DNA from: Nageia nagi
Lineage: Eukaryota; Pinophyta
Assembly (NCBI GenBank): GCA_050084985.1
Contig: JBITNC010000001.1
Coordinates: 114,266,001 to 114,330,000, forward strand
DNA length: 64,000 bases
Reading direction: 5' to 3'
Made by a program: the position numbers and the translations under genes. Shown here piece by piece: positions 1-11,790 of the stretch. Every line of letters starts with the position of its first letter. The stretch's first letter is position 1. Under the pieces are notes generated by a model. The model did no database searches, was not told the origin of the DNA, and saw nothing but the letters and a program-made list of their open reading frames with translations.

Positions 1-210
1 TTTACTTCAGAAACATCTTCTTACTCTAAAGTATTGGTAGCATTCACTTTTCAGCTAAGATTCTATAGAGGCTATGTTGGTAGGATAGGCTACCTTGGAA
101 GAGGTTGAATTTGCTACTGTGATGCAGGTAAGTAACCTTATATTGAACATGAGTTCTTCTTTGTGTTTGATATGATTGATTTGAAACTCCTTGATACTAA
201 TTTTGAGGTA

Positions 211-294
211 CATTATTCCATTAATTATGTGGTTGATTCCATTGATTCTATGGCTAATTCCACTAATTTTATGGTTAATTCCACTAATTCTATC
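211..294. repeat. 21-bp tandem repeat, 4 copies
   Basis: Four adjacent 21-bp units (211-231, 232-252, 253-273, 274-294) share the core ATTCCA-TTAAT/CTAAT. Because 21 is a multiple of three, the minus strand reads as a 7-residue repeat of the INGINHI type. It lies just downstream, in the minus sense, of the gag relic. I see no sign that it is translated. Confidence 0.75.
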
Positions 295-349
295 AGTATG
301 TACCTTCAAAATTTAACCATTATGGATATTGGGGAGAATTCATAGGCTA

Positions 350-1806
350 TTGATATTGCTAAGGAGTATACATATTTTCAAACCTACTATTACTAGGAGG
401 TATAGAATTTATGTAATTTAGATCCAAGATTGAATTTACCATAAAAGTTTTTACAACTAGTAAATAAGCACATCCATCAGTTGGATGTCCCAACTCATAG
501 ATATTGCATATTGTAGTCTTATCCATGGGACATTCATGTAGAGCATGCTTTTGATGGCACCTTGGGCAAAAAATACTCAAAGGTTCCTTCATAGGTGTTT
601 TGCTGAATGCTTCTACATTTTTTATTTGATTTAATTGAGATAAGATGTCTATTTTTAAGGAAGCTAATTCCCCCAAAATTTGTGTTACTATCGATACGCC
701 ATACTACTTTAGATCTCTTTGAATGTGTTTTAGTTTGAGAATAGTTCCTCATAAGTTCCATAATATCATTCTAGTCAGCCTTATATATGTTCCCTCCTCC
801 AATAAGGTTCAAGGGTTCCAAATAAGACTCTAACAATCCCCTTAGAAAGATTATTTTGAACAACTCATTATCTAATGCTAAAGCACACCTCTTTTGGAAA
901 AATAAAAATCTATCCAAATAATCTTATAGACTTTCTTCATCATTCTACTTGAACTTGAATAGTTCATCTTTTCTATCCTTCACTCTATAATATTCTTGAT
1001 ATTTTTCTAGAAATTTCATTTCCATCTCTACCCATGTTGTAATTGAGTCTACTGATAAGCCCATAAACCATATCATGGCATTATCCTTTAAGGTGGATGG
1101 AAAGAGTTTAAGCTTTTAATTATTTGATTCATAATCATAGGTATTACAAAGGAATTTGAATTCAAATAGAAATTGATCAAGATCCTCTTGTGATACTCCT
1201 CTAAATGTAGGAATATTTGTAGTGTATATTTTTCATAGGAGCATCTAGTCTAGGTTGGAGCCTAATTGGATAAGTGAAGGTCCAAAGAGTATTCAAAGTG
1301 TTCACTGAGGCATTAGATATATTGACTATGAAAAGAGGATTTTTATAGGTGTGGTAAGGACTATAGCCTTATTGTGGAGAAACTTTTGCTTTTTCAAATT
1401 TAACACTTGAGGATTCTTGAGTTGACTCTTCAAGTGAATGATCTTGAGGGCTTAAAGATGAAGGGCGAATTGCTTGGTGAGGAGTTTCCAAACTTAATTT
1501 TTGAAAAATTTCAAGAACTTCACTAATAGCAAACTACTTTGAAACAACAGGTTCTTCTAGCTTTTTAAGTGTAAACTCAACTTTCTTTTGCTTTGAAGAA
1601 CTTGAGGATGGAAAATTAGGACCTTCTGGTGATGATTCACCATGCATCCTTAGAATAACTACTTTATAATCACCAAGTATTGTAGAGCTTTGAATTGGTA
1701 TAGACCAAATGGACTTGGGGGTTTTAGGAGAGGGTTTTATCCCCTCTTTTGGCTTGTTAGCTAATGCTATGAATCTCCCTTTTTCATCTCTAACTCTATT
1801 CTTCAC
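350..1806 (-). pseudogene. Ty3/gypsy-like gag relic (Retrotrans_gag plus C-rich region)
   Basis: Read on the minus strand from about 1806 down to about 350, this is a decayed gag polyprotein. The N-terminal part (1534-1806) is basic and Ser/Pro-rich. The middle (about 1190-760) reads like the gag core of plant gypsy elements: it has AMIWFMGL, then EKYQEYY, then a leucine-rich stretch ending in the LRGLLESYLEPL type. The C-terminal part (about 676-360) has a Cys/His cluster, FCPRCHQKHALHECP followed by CNIYELGHPTDGC, which resembles a zinc-binding gag tail. Stops and at least one frame change break the frame. The pol region, if present, would lie beyond the left edge of the window. The identification rests on the gag-core pattern and the Cys/His cluster. 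Confidence 0.7.
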
Positions 1807-2405
1807 AAAATAAACAAAAGTCTATGTAAATCATAAAAGAAAAATTAATCTAAATAAATAGAAAGGAAAATATATTTCCTATGATTTTCATAATTGTACT
1901 CTTGACTAAGTGTTGCTCAAGACCAATTGGACTACAAAGTGTGAGGAGGCATCGCTAAATATAACCTCTAAAATGGTACTATCAACACTAAAAATAAGGA
2001 ACTTAGTTCAAAAAGAAAACTACTCACATTATGTTCCTTGAAAATGGTACCAAAATGATTGGAAGAAATATGAACTATCAATTAAACCAATGGGCTTATC
2101 ACTAACCCCCTTCTAGCGAACCTTAAATAAGCCTCAAGGAAGGACCAGTTAGCTCAAAGAGTTGGTAGTCAAAACACCCTACTTAACCTCTCACTAATTA
2201 TGATAGTTAACATTCTACTTCTCATTATTTATCAAATTCAGGCCAATGCTTAAAGCTATTCATAGTAGAAATCACCATTTGGAGATAGGAAAAACATAAT
2301 TAAATTGATGCAAAATTGAAAAGCTTGAACAAAATTACTAGAAACAAACTAGTTGCAACATTTTATCATTAAATCCTAATTATCTGATCTTCTATGAAAA
2401 GATTG

Positions 2406-2475
2406 AACTTAAGAGATTTTTGAATTAGCTTAATATATTAAACTTAAGAGATTTTTGAATTAACTTAAGATACTG
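2406..2475. repeat. 35-bp tandem duplication
   Basis: The units 2406-2440 and 2441-2475 both start AACTTAAGAGATTTTTGAAT and are nearly identical. It is a recent-looking slippage or unequal-exchange duplication in non-coding DNA. Confidence 0.75.
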
Positions 2476-3102
2476 AAGTAAATGTAATGTTAAATAAATT
2501 AATATCTTAAATAATACTGAATGTAAATAACTCCAATATAAATGAGGATAAAAATACCAAGCAATGGACCCTATTTCTCCAATATTTCCTTCCTTCTAAC
2601 ATTATTTTACTATATCAAAGAGCTTTCCTTTATTACTTTATGAATTTCAACAAGATGAATATACAGAAAATGAAAACTATTATCTCCTAGTTATCCCCCT
2701 ATTCCTTCTCTTCAAGAAGGGTTTTTATTCCTTAATTCTATTAACAATTATACTATAATCATGGCTAAATATCCTAGATATTTCAATTAGATGAGTAAAA
2801 TTTTGAAATAACTATTCCAAGGTATCTTAGCTAATATCTTGTAAAACAAATCTACTAAACAAATAAGGTCTTTCCTAAAATATCTAATTCTATTCTTAGG
2901 CTATGATATCTATGCCTGACTACTAAAACCATGGAACAACTAACTACATTCCTAGGTGACGGCATATTATCTTCAATCAGCCATCTTTGTATTATGTGTT
3001 CCACATGGGTACATGAAATACTGCTGACATTGACTTTTTACCACATCATATTTATTGGTAGAATATTCTAACATATTTCACTTATTTTTTTTAATATTAT
3101 AA

Positions 3103-3236
3103 AAGGCTTCTTCAGCATATGACTTAAAAGACTCCTTCAGCATTCTGCATTCCTTCAACATTTTGCTTAAAATACTCCTTTAGCATATGACTTAAAAGAC
3201 TCCTTTAGCATATGACTTAAAAGACTCCTTCAACAT
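3103..3236. repeat. Minisatellite, about 25-bp unit
   Basis: The unit ACTCCTTTAGCATATGACTT plus AAAAG recurs about five times with variants. Two perfect adjacent copies lie near 3175-3225, and a divergent copy (3131-3174) is longer. The array follows an ATTATAAAAGG sequence at about 3096-3106. Confidence 0.75.
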
Positions 3237-3980
3237 TCCACATTACTTTAGTATGGATCAAAGCCCTTTCTTTAAAGTTATCTCAGGAGTTCCTTCAGGT
3301 GTTCTTACAACTCCTTTCATCACTGTAAGAACCATTCTTTATTCTACCATTTATACTCAATGAAAACACATTATATTTACAAAATAAAGACATTATTTCC
3401 CAAATTTACCAATGTAAAGCATAAGCAAAATCAAACATGCATTTCAATATGAAAAGATAGTTATATATGAAATTACTTATATTATTACCATAATATCCAT
3501 ATCTATTAGACATAAGCATGCATATATAAAAGGTAAAAAAGGAGTCCTTAACTGCATCTCATCAAGTGGCACTTCCATGAACATTATATAAATATGATAT
3601 GATCCATTTAGATATGTAGATGTATGTGTGTTTGGATACACCAAAAATCATGATATGTATGTTGCAATTGATTAGATTGATAACCTACTTATATAAGATA
3701 TTATGTACTAATGTTGTGTGTGTGTAGAAAAGTATATTATCATGCTAGATGATAGGATGGGCATGTATTGAATAAAAAACTAGGTATTATGTTGTATATT
3801 TTTAAATTCATGAGAAAATAGGAACAAATATATGCACTGCATAAGTAACCCAAGGTATACGACTAGATGCTTACTTTTTGGGCAAGTAGATAACCTTCAG
3901 GTCACTATTGCAACCAGGTTGAACAATAACTCTTATTTGATCACTTTTAGATTAAAAATGAAATAAAGCACTTACATTGT

Positions 3981-4038
3981 AATGCATGATAACTTGTTTT
4001 ATGAATTATAATGCATGATAACTTGTTTTATGAATTAT
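3981..4038. repeat. Perfect 29-bp tandem duplication
   Basis: The units 3981-4009 and 4010-4038 are identical and begin AATGCATGATAACTTG. The lack of any difference suggests a recent duplication compared with the surrounding decayed elements. Confidence 0.85.
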
Positions 4039-4969
4039 AAAATGGAAATTGAATTATTATCTTATTTTGCATTACTAAATTTTTCATATTATATTTTGTA
4101 TTATGCATTTAGGTATGATTGTATTGGAGAATGATTAGGTCGTCATTTGTATTTGATGATTCTCTTGAGCTTAGGAGTGATTGAATAGTTAATTTATAAT
4201 AGGGAGGTTCCATGAGCTCATATGCATATTGTTACTTTAATGAAATTAATTTGATAATATTACTTATATATAATTATGTTATGAATTTAATATGTTATAT
4301 TATTCTAGTATGATGTTATACATTTAATTAAATACCATTACTATTATCGTAACCTATGCAATGAATTTGTTATGTTATTCTAGTATGATAATGTCACAAT
4401 GTTATACACCTAATTAAATACCATTACTTATTTAAATTTTCTACAACAAGCTTTAAAAAGAAGGCTTAAGCTTGTAAGTTTAACATGTTTTAAATGAAAG
4501 TTTGTATCATTAGATTTAGTAATTTAACATTTATAATTATTGGGATTATGTATCAACAAAAATCTAGTATCAAAAGAACCCCTTAAGATTTGAAGGTTTT
4601 TGCAGTCTTACAACATGTTTGAATGACTTTCCAAAGATATTATACTTAAGTTCTATCCTTACCTACCTACAATACAACTACAGGATCATGGTGGTCAAAG
4701 ACTTTGGTACAATATATCATTTGAAAGAAAATTATTTATTCTATTTCTATAACAAACATCCTTTAATCAATCACCACATGAACATTTTCCATCCTTGAAG
4801 TGTTGAAAATGATTAACATCCCTTATAATATTTTTTGTACAAACATTTTAAAGAGAAACTTTGTTGTATAGTGTCAGTTACTATATACTCAAAGGTTCTT
4901 CACAACTTGAATGGTTATGTTAGAGGATGTGTTTAGAAACCCAAAATAAATTATTAGTTTCTCGCTATG

Positions 4970-5540
4970 GTGGTATGCATTATGAATGAATTATTTCATG
5001 GATTACAATGATTGAAAGATATGTAAGGAATGATTGTAGTAAGGAAATCATCAAATTATTTGAAGAAATAGAAAATTTGGGCTTGAGTATAGAAAATATC
5101 ATATTTATTAGAATTTTATCTACATGTAGCTATGTAGGTCTAGTGAAATGTATGTGCATTCAAAAAATAAGGGTTTAAGATTTATTATCAATAAACAATT
5201 TCATGCATTGCAATTATTATAAGGTATGTAAGAAATGGTTATAGAAAGGAATTCGTAAAACCTTTTGAATAAATGAAATATGATAGCATTAATCTACTTG
5301 ATGTTATATTTGTTAGTGTATTATCTACATGTAGCCATGAAGGTCTAGTGAAAGAGGGATATTAATACTTCAAATCCATGAGTGATTATTATTGTATTAC
5401 ATAATGTAATAGAATATTATACATGTATGGTTGATCTTTTTTATCATGTTGAGTGTATAGATTGAGTAAAAGACTTTATAAATAACATTCTAATAAAACC
5501 TAATTTTGCAATATAGATTTGTTTTCTTGGTACCTATAGA
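4970..5540 (+). pseudogene. Decayed PPR protein fragment with internal duplication
   Basis: The plus strand reads, with several stops, like the C-terminal end of a plant pentatricopeptide repeat protein: a motif like SVLSTCSHEGLVKEGY, then YFKSMSDYYCIT, then a decayed LLGRAG-type stretch, then an NKT/PNF tail. PPR proteins bind organellar RNA, but this copy cannot make one. The section coding for RNG....KPFE....VLSTCS occurs twice about 207 bp apart (the ACATGTAG...GGTCTAGTG blocks near 5121 and 5328), so it has been tandemly duplicated. The same PPR module is amplified in the array at 39.1-40.4 kb. Confidence 0.65.
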
Positions 5541-5663
5541 ATTCATAACCCTAAACTAAAATTAACAAAGTAGAAGTGGTATTGAACTTGATGAATTGAC
5601 CTTTTTTAGTTTCCTTTTGACTTATTTCATCTTAACATCTCTATAATAGGGTTTTTATTTTGA

Positions 5664-5800
5664 TGTTGTTGTATTGAAATGCATGGTTTTAATTTTTGCA
5701 CAATGTCATTGTGTTGAAATGCATGGTTTTGGTTTTCATTCAATGTTGTTATGTAGAAATGCATGGTTTTGATTTATGATCAATGCCCTTGTGATAAAAT
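5664..5800. repeat. 40-bp tandem repeat, about 3.4 copies
   Basis: The units 5664-5703, 5704-5743 and 5744-5783 plus a partial copy share the core GAAATGCATGGTTTT. The copies differ from one another at several positions, so the array is older than the 29-bp duplication at 3981. Confidence 0.8.
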
Positions 5801-5900
5801 ATTTCTTAAAAGTGCAATAATGGAGGTTGGTAGAGGTTTCTTAATGCTTGTAACATGAGAATGTTCAACCATCGTCAAAGATATCTAAAAGATCCTATCC

Positions 5901-5918
5901 ACACACACACACACACAC
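5901..5918. repeat. (AC)9 microsatellite
   Basis: Nine uninterrupted AC dinucleotides flanked by unique AT-rich sequence. Confidence 0.9.
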
Positions 5919-7974
5919 GATGAATTTCTTATGATATTTTTAATCTATCATCTTAGTATATTTTACAACATTTTTTAATCATCATAAAAAGTCTTTTTAG
6001 TGTAGTGATCACTCAAAGGAACTTGAGATTATTCTTAAGATATGCCTCTATATAATGTATATGTATTTGAATGTTTGATTTAGCATTTTGCAAGTTAGCA
6101 TATCAATTGGATCTAGAGAAAACAAATCAAATCAAATATCAAAAAAAGTGAAAATTAGGTTTTTTTATGGGTACTTAAGTCCATGATTTATTTGAATATA
6201 GATCTAAGATACAATTAGGTTTATTTAGTTGATGATAAATCTTATATGTGTATTTTAGTACTATATTTTTTGAATGCTTCATGGCAACTTTCTTAGATCT
6301 TTTATTTTCTATTTTTCTTTTCTTGTAACTATAGATTAGATTTACTTATTTTTATTTTGTAAATAAAAATCATAAAAATTAAAAATAAATTAATATCTAC
6401 ATATGCTCTTTACTTGTGTTCATAGATGATATGGAGAATTAGAAATAATCTTAGTTTTCTAATAAAATATATAATATAAGTACCTAAATTTAATAAAAAG
6501 GAGTTATTATAGGGTAGGATATGCTATGAACTAATGGTCGACAAATATTCAAGGAGTCATCATTCTTGGTTAATTGCATTTGTATATAAAGTGGTGCATG
6601 TAGTGAGGTATGTAAAACTCTACATTAACACATAGACCCTAGAAAACACTCTCATATTATGGATCGGGCCTCTTATACCTTCTAGAAAGCTAAATTGATA
6701 CTTAGCCATAAAGAGCCATTGATCATGCATCATATAATATACTAGGAAAATCACCCAAGGGAGACTTCCTTCATGTATTATTGGAAACTCAAATAATGTA
6801 ACCAAGTATATCATAAAATATCTTGTTAGTATTTTGAAATATTAGATCAAGAATTATTATTGAACCCTCTAGTAAGGTCTGTATGATGTTACACACCCTA
6901 TCCTAGTTTACCTTGTTAAATACTTAACTAGTTCATCTTCTAGTAAAACAAATCTTAATAAAAAAATGAAATTAAAAAATAAAATATTTTCTTTCTATTT
7001 TTTATTGTTGTTATTTTCTATTATTGTTATCTTTTGAAAAATTAAAATGGTAATTAAAAAAAATTGAAAAGTAAAATACGATCTAAAACTTTGGAACTTT
7101 ATATGAAATCGTATAAGTATAAAAAATACATTTGTATCTTTGAAATCACAATGTATTATCCTAAAATGAATCATTATATTTTTCTTGTGCTTATTATTAT
7201 GATGTTGCATTTTTAAAAATATACTACAGTTTCTTTTATCATAGAATTAGGCTTGAAACTTGAAAATTTGAAACTAAATTAAATTTGAAATTTGAAACTC
7301 AAAACTGATTCATCCTTCATATTATTAACCATAAATTAGAAAATAAAATTAAATCTTGAATTTGATAACCTTAACCAATAAAGGAAAGCATTACATCAAC
7401 TTATTGAATAAGTGCCATGGATAATCAGGTCGATTATGCTCGAAATGATCTAGAATATGATAATAGTCAAGAAGCCTTAATCAAATATCTTATAAAAAAT
7501 AATGAGAATCTGAAAAGGAAACTTAACTTTTCATTTAATCTATTTGTTCCCTCTACTCTTGCCATATCACAAGCGATACCTCCTTCTACTCAACCTCTCT
7601 TTATCGTATCAACAATCTTAAAAATTCCAATATCAGCTCTTGATCAATAATCACAAACCCATTCTTTATCATTTTAAATTCCAAACTCCCAATTTTTGCA
7701 TCTAAACCCCTCTAATTTTTGGATAATCTTCTCAATATATCGAAGATATATTATTATTATTTCACACCCATATAAGTGAAAAAAATATAATACACTAATA
7801 TAGAAGGAGTTGAATCTTTTTAAATGAAAAAATACATTCTTTTTCTTACAAAGGTTTAAATGGGATAGTTTTATACCACCAATCTTATTACTTTCTTATA
7901 TAAGATGTAATGAAGAGTTTTATATCTTTATTAATGAATAACTCTTCAAGGTTATGATCCATTAAACCAAGTGG

Positions 7975-7992
7975 TTATATATATATATATAT
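7975..7992. repeat. (TA)n microsatellite
   Basis: A short uninterrupted alternating AT tract in non-coding DNA. Confidence 0.8.
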
Positions 7993-8959
7993 TATTTTTA
8001 TTATTTCATTTAGATGTTTTAATTAGGTTTTCATTCTTGACTAACTTATAAAATCCTATTGTTTAAGGATAAATATTTATGAAGAGGGATACCATGTAAT
8101 GACCTTGGTAAGCCAATATTAATTATATTATATTTGATTGGCTTGAGCCCTTAGTGTACGATTAATAATATTAAGGTCAACCTTGAAATACAAGGATTAG
8201 TGTGATCTATAAGTATATAAATAATTGGTAATATAAATATATTGGTCATAATTGAATAATACATTTCCTTACTCATATTATACTAGCACACATATAAATA
8301 TTATACTCTCTCGAATTGGCTAATATTGATAATTTCTTGCATGATGTATTCATTTATATATATATTATTCTATTTAAAGCATATTGCTAATTTTCTACTA
8401 ATATATTTATGTGAATTGTGAATTGTTATGATATATTCCTTTATTTGCCAAGTTATTTTGTAACATATTGTTATTTCATGTGTAATTAGTGGTCAACATG
8501 AGTAGACTATAAAAAGTATCTCCTTTGAGAAAACAACATGTGGATGAATGATCAATAATGCATATGATTTAAGAACCATTATTCACCATTGTTATCATTC
8601 TTATCACTTTTGTTAGCTTATCAATAAACCTAACATGAACAATCAACATCCATCTAGCATTCAACATACATAAAGTGTTCACTTATTTATATTCTTATTT
8701 ATAAGTCACAAAAATCATAGTAGATCACCCCAAATTTTCTTAAGATCATCATAACAGTCCTACACATTGGCATGCAATTATAGCATTCACATAGACCATT
8801 ATAATATTTTTGAAAAATCTATCATATCATTTCTAAATATTATACTTTAACACTACGAGACATATATGTTATGTGTTGGCCCACTATAGTCATCCCATAG
8901 ACCGTTGTTGGTCTCCCATGGATGTTAATATACTTTCTTTATTTTAACTCAAATTCTAT

Positions 8960-9385
8960 TTATGTTACAGATTTTTAATCAAGCAGAAAAGGTACATATT
9001 GAGGTTCAACACTTACGAAATTTGTTGGATCACTGGTGCAATGCTCCCTGCTCTACTAGTAGACTGCCCAACCCGATTCAGGATGCTTCTCGCTCACATA
9101 ACTATGGGCCTCCAGTGGATTGACTTACTTATCAGTGGAGGGCTCTCAGTAGTGCATTTATATATATATATATATATATATTTTTAAAGTCTGGGTATCT
9201 GATAAAACTTCAAGACATTTTTCCTTTGATGAATATTTGGATCATGTATGATTTTGTTTCTGCTTCCTAGCTTTTTTATCAAGCTAGTGTGACGATCGGG
9301 GTGTGCTCAATCCCACCCGCCCCTTTTGTATGATAAAGCATTTTATTTAATATAAAGTCTTTTCATCCAAAAAAAAAAAAAAATT
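8960..9385 (+). mobile_element. LINE 3' end with poly(A) tail (5'-truncated)
   Basis: The stretch ends in GGGGTGTGCTCAATCCCACC, then CGCCCCTTTTGTATGATAAA, then a TTTTCATCC just before a run of about 15 A at 9370-9384. This is the layout of a plant L1-type LINE 3' untranslated end. The same terminal arrangement occurs on the minus strand at 50905-51005. Upstream, 8999-9160 is less AT-rich than its surroundings and probably comes from the element's 3' region. A (TA)n tract lies at about 9161-9181. No reverse transcriptase was seen here, so the copy is strongly 5'-truncated. The left boundary is approximate. Confidence 0.6.
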
Positions 9386-9789
9386 AAACTAATTATCAAT
9401 GGATACCAAATGTAGCAAAGAGATCATGAGTTTTTTTTAACTAGTAGGAGGAAAGAAAAGTCAAGAGAATTCCTCTTGAACCATTTGATTTTTTGGCATT
9501 AGCTTTTATGCAAAAAGAAACCTAATATATATCTTAGGTTTAACAAAATAAAAGTATATTCCTTCAATATAGTTTAAATTATTAGTAATAGATTTTCTGA
9601 CCTTATTCTTAAAAAAAAGTATACTGTCAAATCAAATTCTATAAAATTTTCCACCTAATTGAAAATAAAAAACCAAAAATCAAAATTAATATTAATCTTA
9701 AAAATACAAAATTCTATCAACCTTATAGGGCGAACATTCATTTTACTTTACATTGGTTCCCAAATAAAGTGAATAATAATCTAGCATAT

Positions 9790-9937
9790 GTAGGGGAGTT
9801 GGAGAGAGGGGTAGTTGAAAATTCTCAAGTGAATAATGAGAGGCCCTCGGTTCAAATCTCCCTTATCACATGTAAGTTGATATGTAACATATGACGAGTG
9901 CCAATATACCTAACATAAAATTATCTCTAAAAAAAAA
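9790..9937 (+). mobile_element. Possible tRNA-derived SINE
   Basis: GGTTCAAATCTCCC at about 9850 matches the RNA polymerase III B-box consensus. A weaker A-box-like GGGGTAGTTGAAAATTC lies about 40 bases upstream. The unit ends in a run of 11 A after ATTATCTCT at about 9937. A tRNA-like head plus an A-rich tail fits a SINE. I could not define target-site duplications and do not recognise the family. It could also be a chance B-box. Confidence 0.35.
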
Positions 9938-11660
9938 AATAATGATAAGATATGCAATGAAGGTAAAATGAACGTTCAATTCATATAATTGATTAAATTT
10001 CTTAATCAATATTAGAAGATAGAAAGACAAAGTTGTAAGAAACTTCATTGCCATGTAAAAGATAGAGAGGAAGTTCACCAAACTCTCCAATTTCTAGCAG
10101 TTGGTAAAATGTTAGCATCATTACTAGTGTTGATGATTTCTATCAACTTTACTCCTAAATGTTGCTTTCAATTCCAATTTGTTGTTGAAATGATAATTTG
10201 AATCGAATCATCAGGAGAAAAAGATCGATATGATGGCAAAGGCTCCTTTGAGACGCTCCTTGACTTTTTGTCATATCATTATTGGAGAGAGCCGGTAAAA
10301 CATAGCACGTGAATTTGGTAAGGTTGGATTCACATCATCTCGCCGCAATTTCTTAACGTGACAACCCATTCACAGGCATCCCATATGGCTGATGGGAAAT
10401 ATTTCTCCTCTAGAGTTCATGGTTTCATACAACGTTTTTCCTTCTAATTTTGATGGAGCAAATAGTTTTATTATATAGATTAGTTAAAGAGAATTCATTG
10501 AATATAGAATTCTGGGCATCAAATTCTAAGCAATGGTATTGGAAAGAAGGAAAAATAGAAAACGGTGATGATATGAAAAGTCTAACATTTTTGAAAATTG
10601 AACATGCCAATTTGAATACATTTTTCAAAATTTGTCATCCTATTCCTTCCAAAATAGAAAACTTGCAAAATTTAACCAATAGTTTATTGATACAATGGGA
10701 CCATTGCAATGATACAATGGGACCATTGCAAAAGAAAGTCCATTGAACCATGTTCTCATTCCCTACTGGACCCGCCATTATTAGAAAATCCAAAATGATT
10801 GAATGAAAATACTGCTATAAAGTTGCTGTATTTCTCAGCCCAGCACATGGTGTCGATACCATCCACCATTTTCTGTTCTGAATATGGGTTCGTGATATTG
10901 TACTATGTAGCGGGTTGTGGTGAATAAGACATTCTGACTGACTTCTTGGGATCCACCTAGGAATAAATATTAGAAAACACCTTTGGAGCAGAGACGTAGG
11001 GAATAACCCAAAACTTACGACAACAGGAATCAACAACACAATACTTTTTCATCAATATCTCATTCATATTTTTAATGTTCTATTTGTCTGGAGTACATAT
11101 CTGCTTGGTGGGCATTGCTAATGGAAACCCACATCGTCTTATATATTATTCAAGTCCATCAAATCCATTAAACTTCACAAATTTAAGAAAGTGGCAGCTT
11201 TACATAGCACGCGGCCAATGGAATCAGCTTTCAAGTTCTTACCTTCATTGATGATCCTGGTTTATCTTTTACAATTTACAATTCAAGCTCATTTTTTGAG
11301 CCATAATCCATGTATACAACCTCTAAACCTACGAAAATTTCAATCCCAATCTTTATTTATTATAGCAAAAACGTTGTCAATCAAACCAACCCAACTAAAA
11401 AGGACACCCATAACTAAACTAGGTTGGGATGAAATTCCGTAATTTTAGCGTAGAATATGCTATTAATAACCGTTTTCTCCACAAATAAATAGTCATACAT
11501 TTTGGCATAACAGCCAAATTTTTGTTCAAAAACATTTTAATGTCCAAGAGTTCTTCACCAGAAATCGTTGAAGCATACTACAAAATATTGTGAACCGATG
11601 TTACGGACTAAGTTGGAAGTATTCTCGTTGAGGCCTGCATTGTAACAATATCTGTTGTAT
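9938..11660. other. Upstream region of the pectin acetylesterase gene
   Basis: No gene is supported here. Notable points are a palindromic CACGTG (G-box core) at about 10305 and a perfect 22-bp tandem duplication at 10689-10732. A frame at 11191-11442 has a hydrophobic N-terminal stretch but no recognisable domain or splice partner. A GGCCAATGG (CCAAT-type) motif lies at about 11213. Distance alone makes this the likely distal promoter. Confidence 0.4.
10689..10732. repeat. 22-bp tandem duplication
   Basis: The units 10689-10710 and 10711-10732 both read GATACAATGGGACCATTGCA plus two bases, differing only at the last base. Confidence 0.85.
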
Positions 11661-11669
11661 CCAAAAGGG

Positions 11670-11677
11670 TATATAAG
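11670..11677 (+). promoter_or_regulatory. Candidate TATA box (distal) of the pectin acetylesterase gene
   Basis: TATATAAG lies about 120 bases before the ATG at 11791. With a start site about 30 bases downstream, this would give a 5' leader of about 90 bases and permit use of the first ATG. Confidence 0.4.
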
Positions 11678-11781
11678 ATGATCAGGAAGTTGTGATTCTC
11701 TAGAGTTTTGATTACTGAAACCAATCAGCCTCATATTCATCATCTTCACTAACTGTTAGTTATCTGTATTAACAACAACAT

Positions 11782-11789
11782 TATATAAG
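11782..11789 (+). promoter_or_regulatory. Candidate TATA box (proximal) of the pectin acetylesterase gene
   Basis: TATATAAG ends one base before the ATG at 11791. If it is used, transcription would begin near 11812, past the first ATG, and the in-frame ATG at 11848 would be the start. That ATG begins directly with the hydrophobic signal sequence. Confidence 0.35.
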
Positions 11790-11790
11790 G

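Larger units (their letters stand above)
1807..4900. other. Non-coding stretch upstream of the gag relic
   Basis: No credible coding region was seen on either strand. The first part probably contains the untranslated leader or 5' LTR of the minus-strand gag relic, but I could not place LTR ends. It carries three small tandem duplications listed separately. The rest is AT-rich with frequent stops. Confidence 0.5.
5541..8958. other. Non-coding stretch, simple repeats only
   Basis: No gene is supported. The longest open frame, 7417-7650 on the plus strand (77 codons), has no recognisable domain and is probably chance. Simple repeats at 5664-5800, 5901-5918 and about 7975-7992 are the only structure I can name. 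Confidence 0.5.

Noticed and set aside
2040-2065. GGTACCA-like sequence as the primer-binding site of the gag relic at 0.35-1.8 kb
   Set aside because: The match to a tRNA 3' end is weak and no LTR edge is visible beside it.
7417-7650. 77-codon plus-strand frame starting at an ATG
   Set aside because: No known motif, no splice context and AT-rich composition like its surroundings.
10450-10746. 98-codon frame upstream of the pectin acetylesterase
   Set aside because: No domain recognised, and its C-terminal end is formed by a 22-bp slippage duplication.
11191-11442. 83-codon frame with a hydrophobic N-terminus, a possible secreted protein or alternative first exon
   Set aside because: No domain after the hydrophobic part, no clear donor, and the pectin acetylesterase already has a fitting exon 1 in phase with exon 2.
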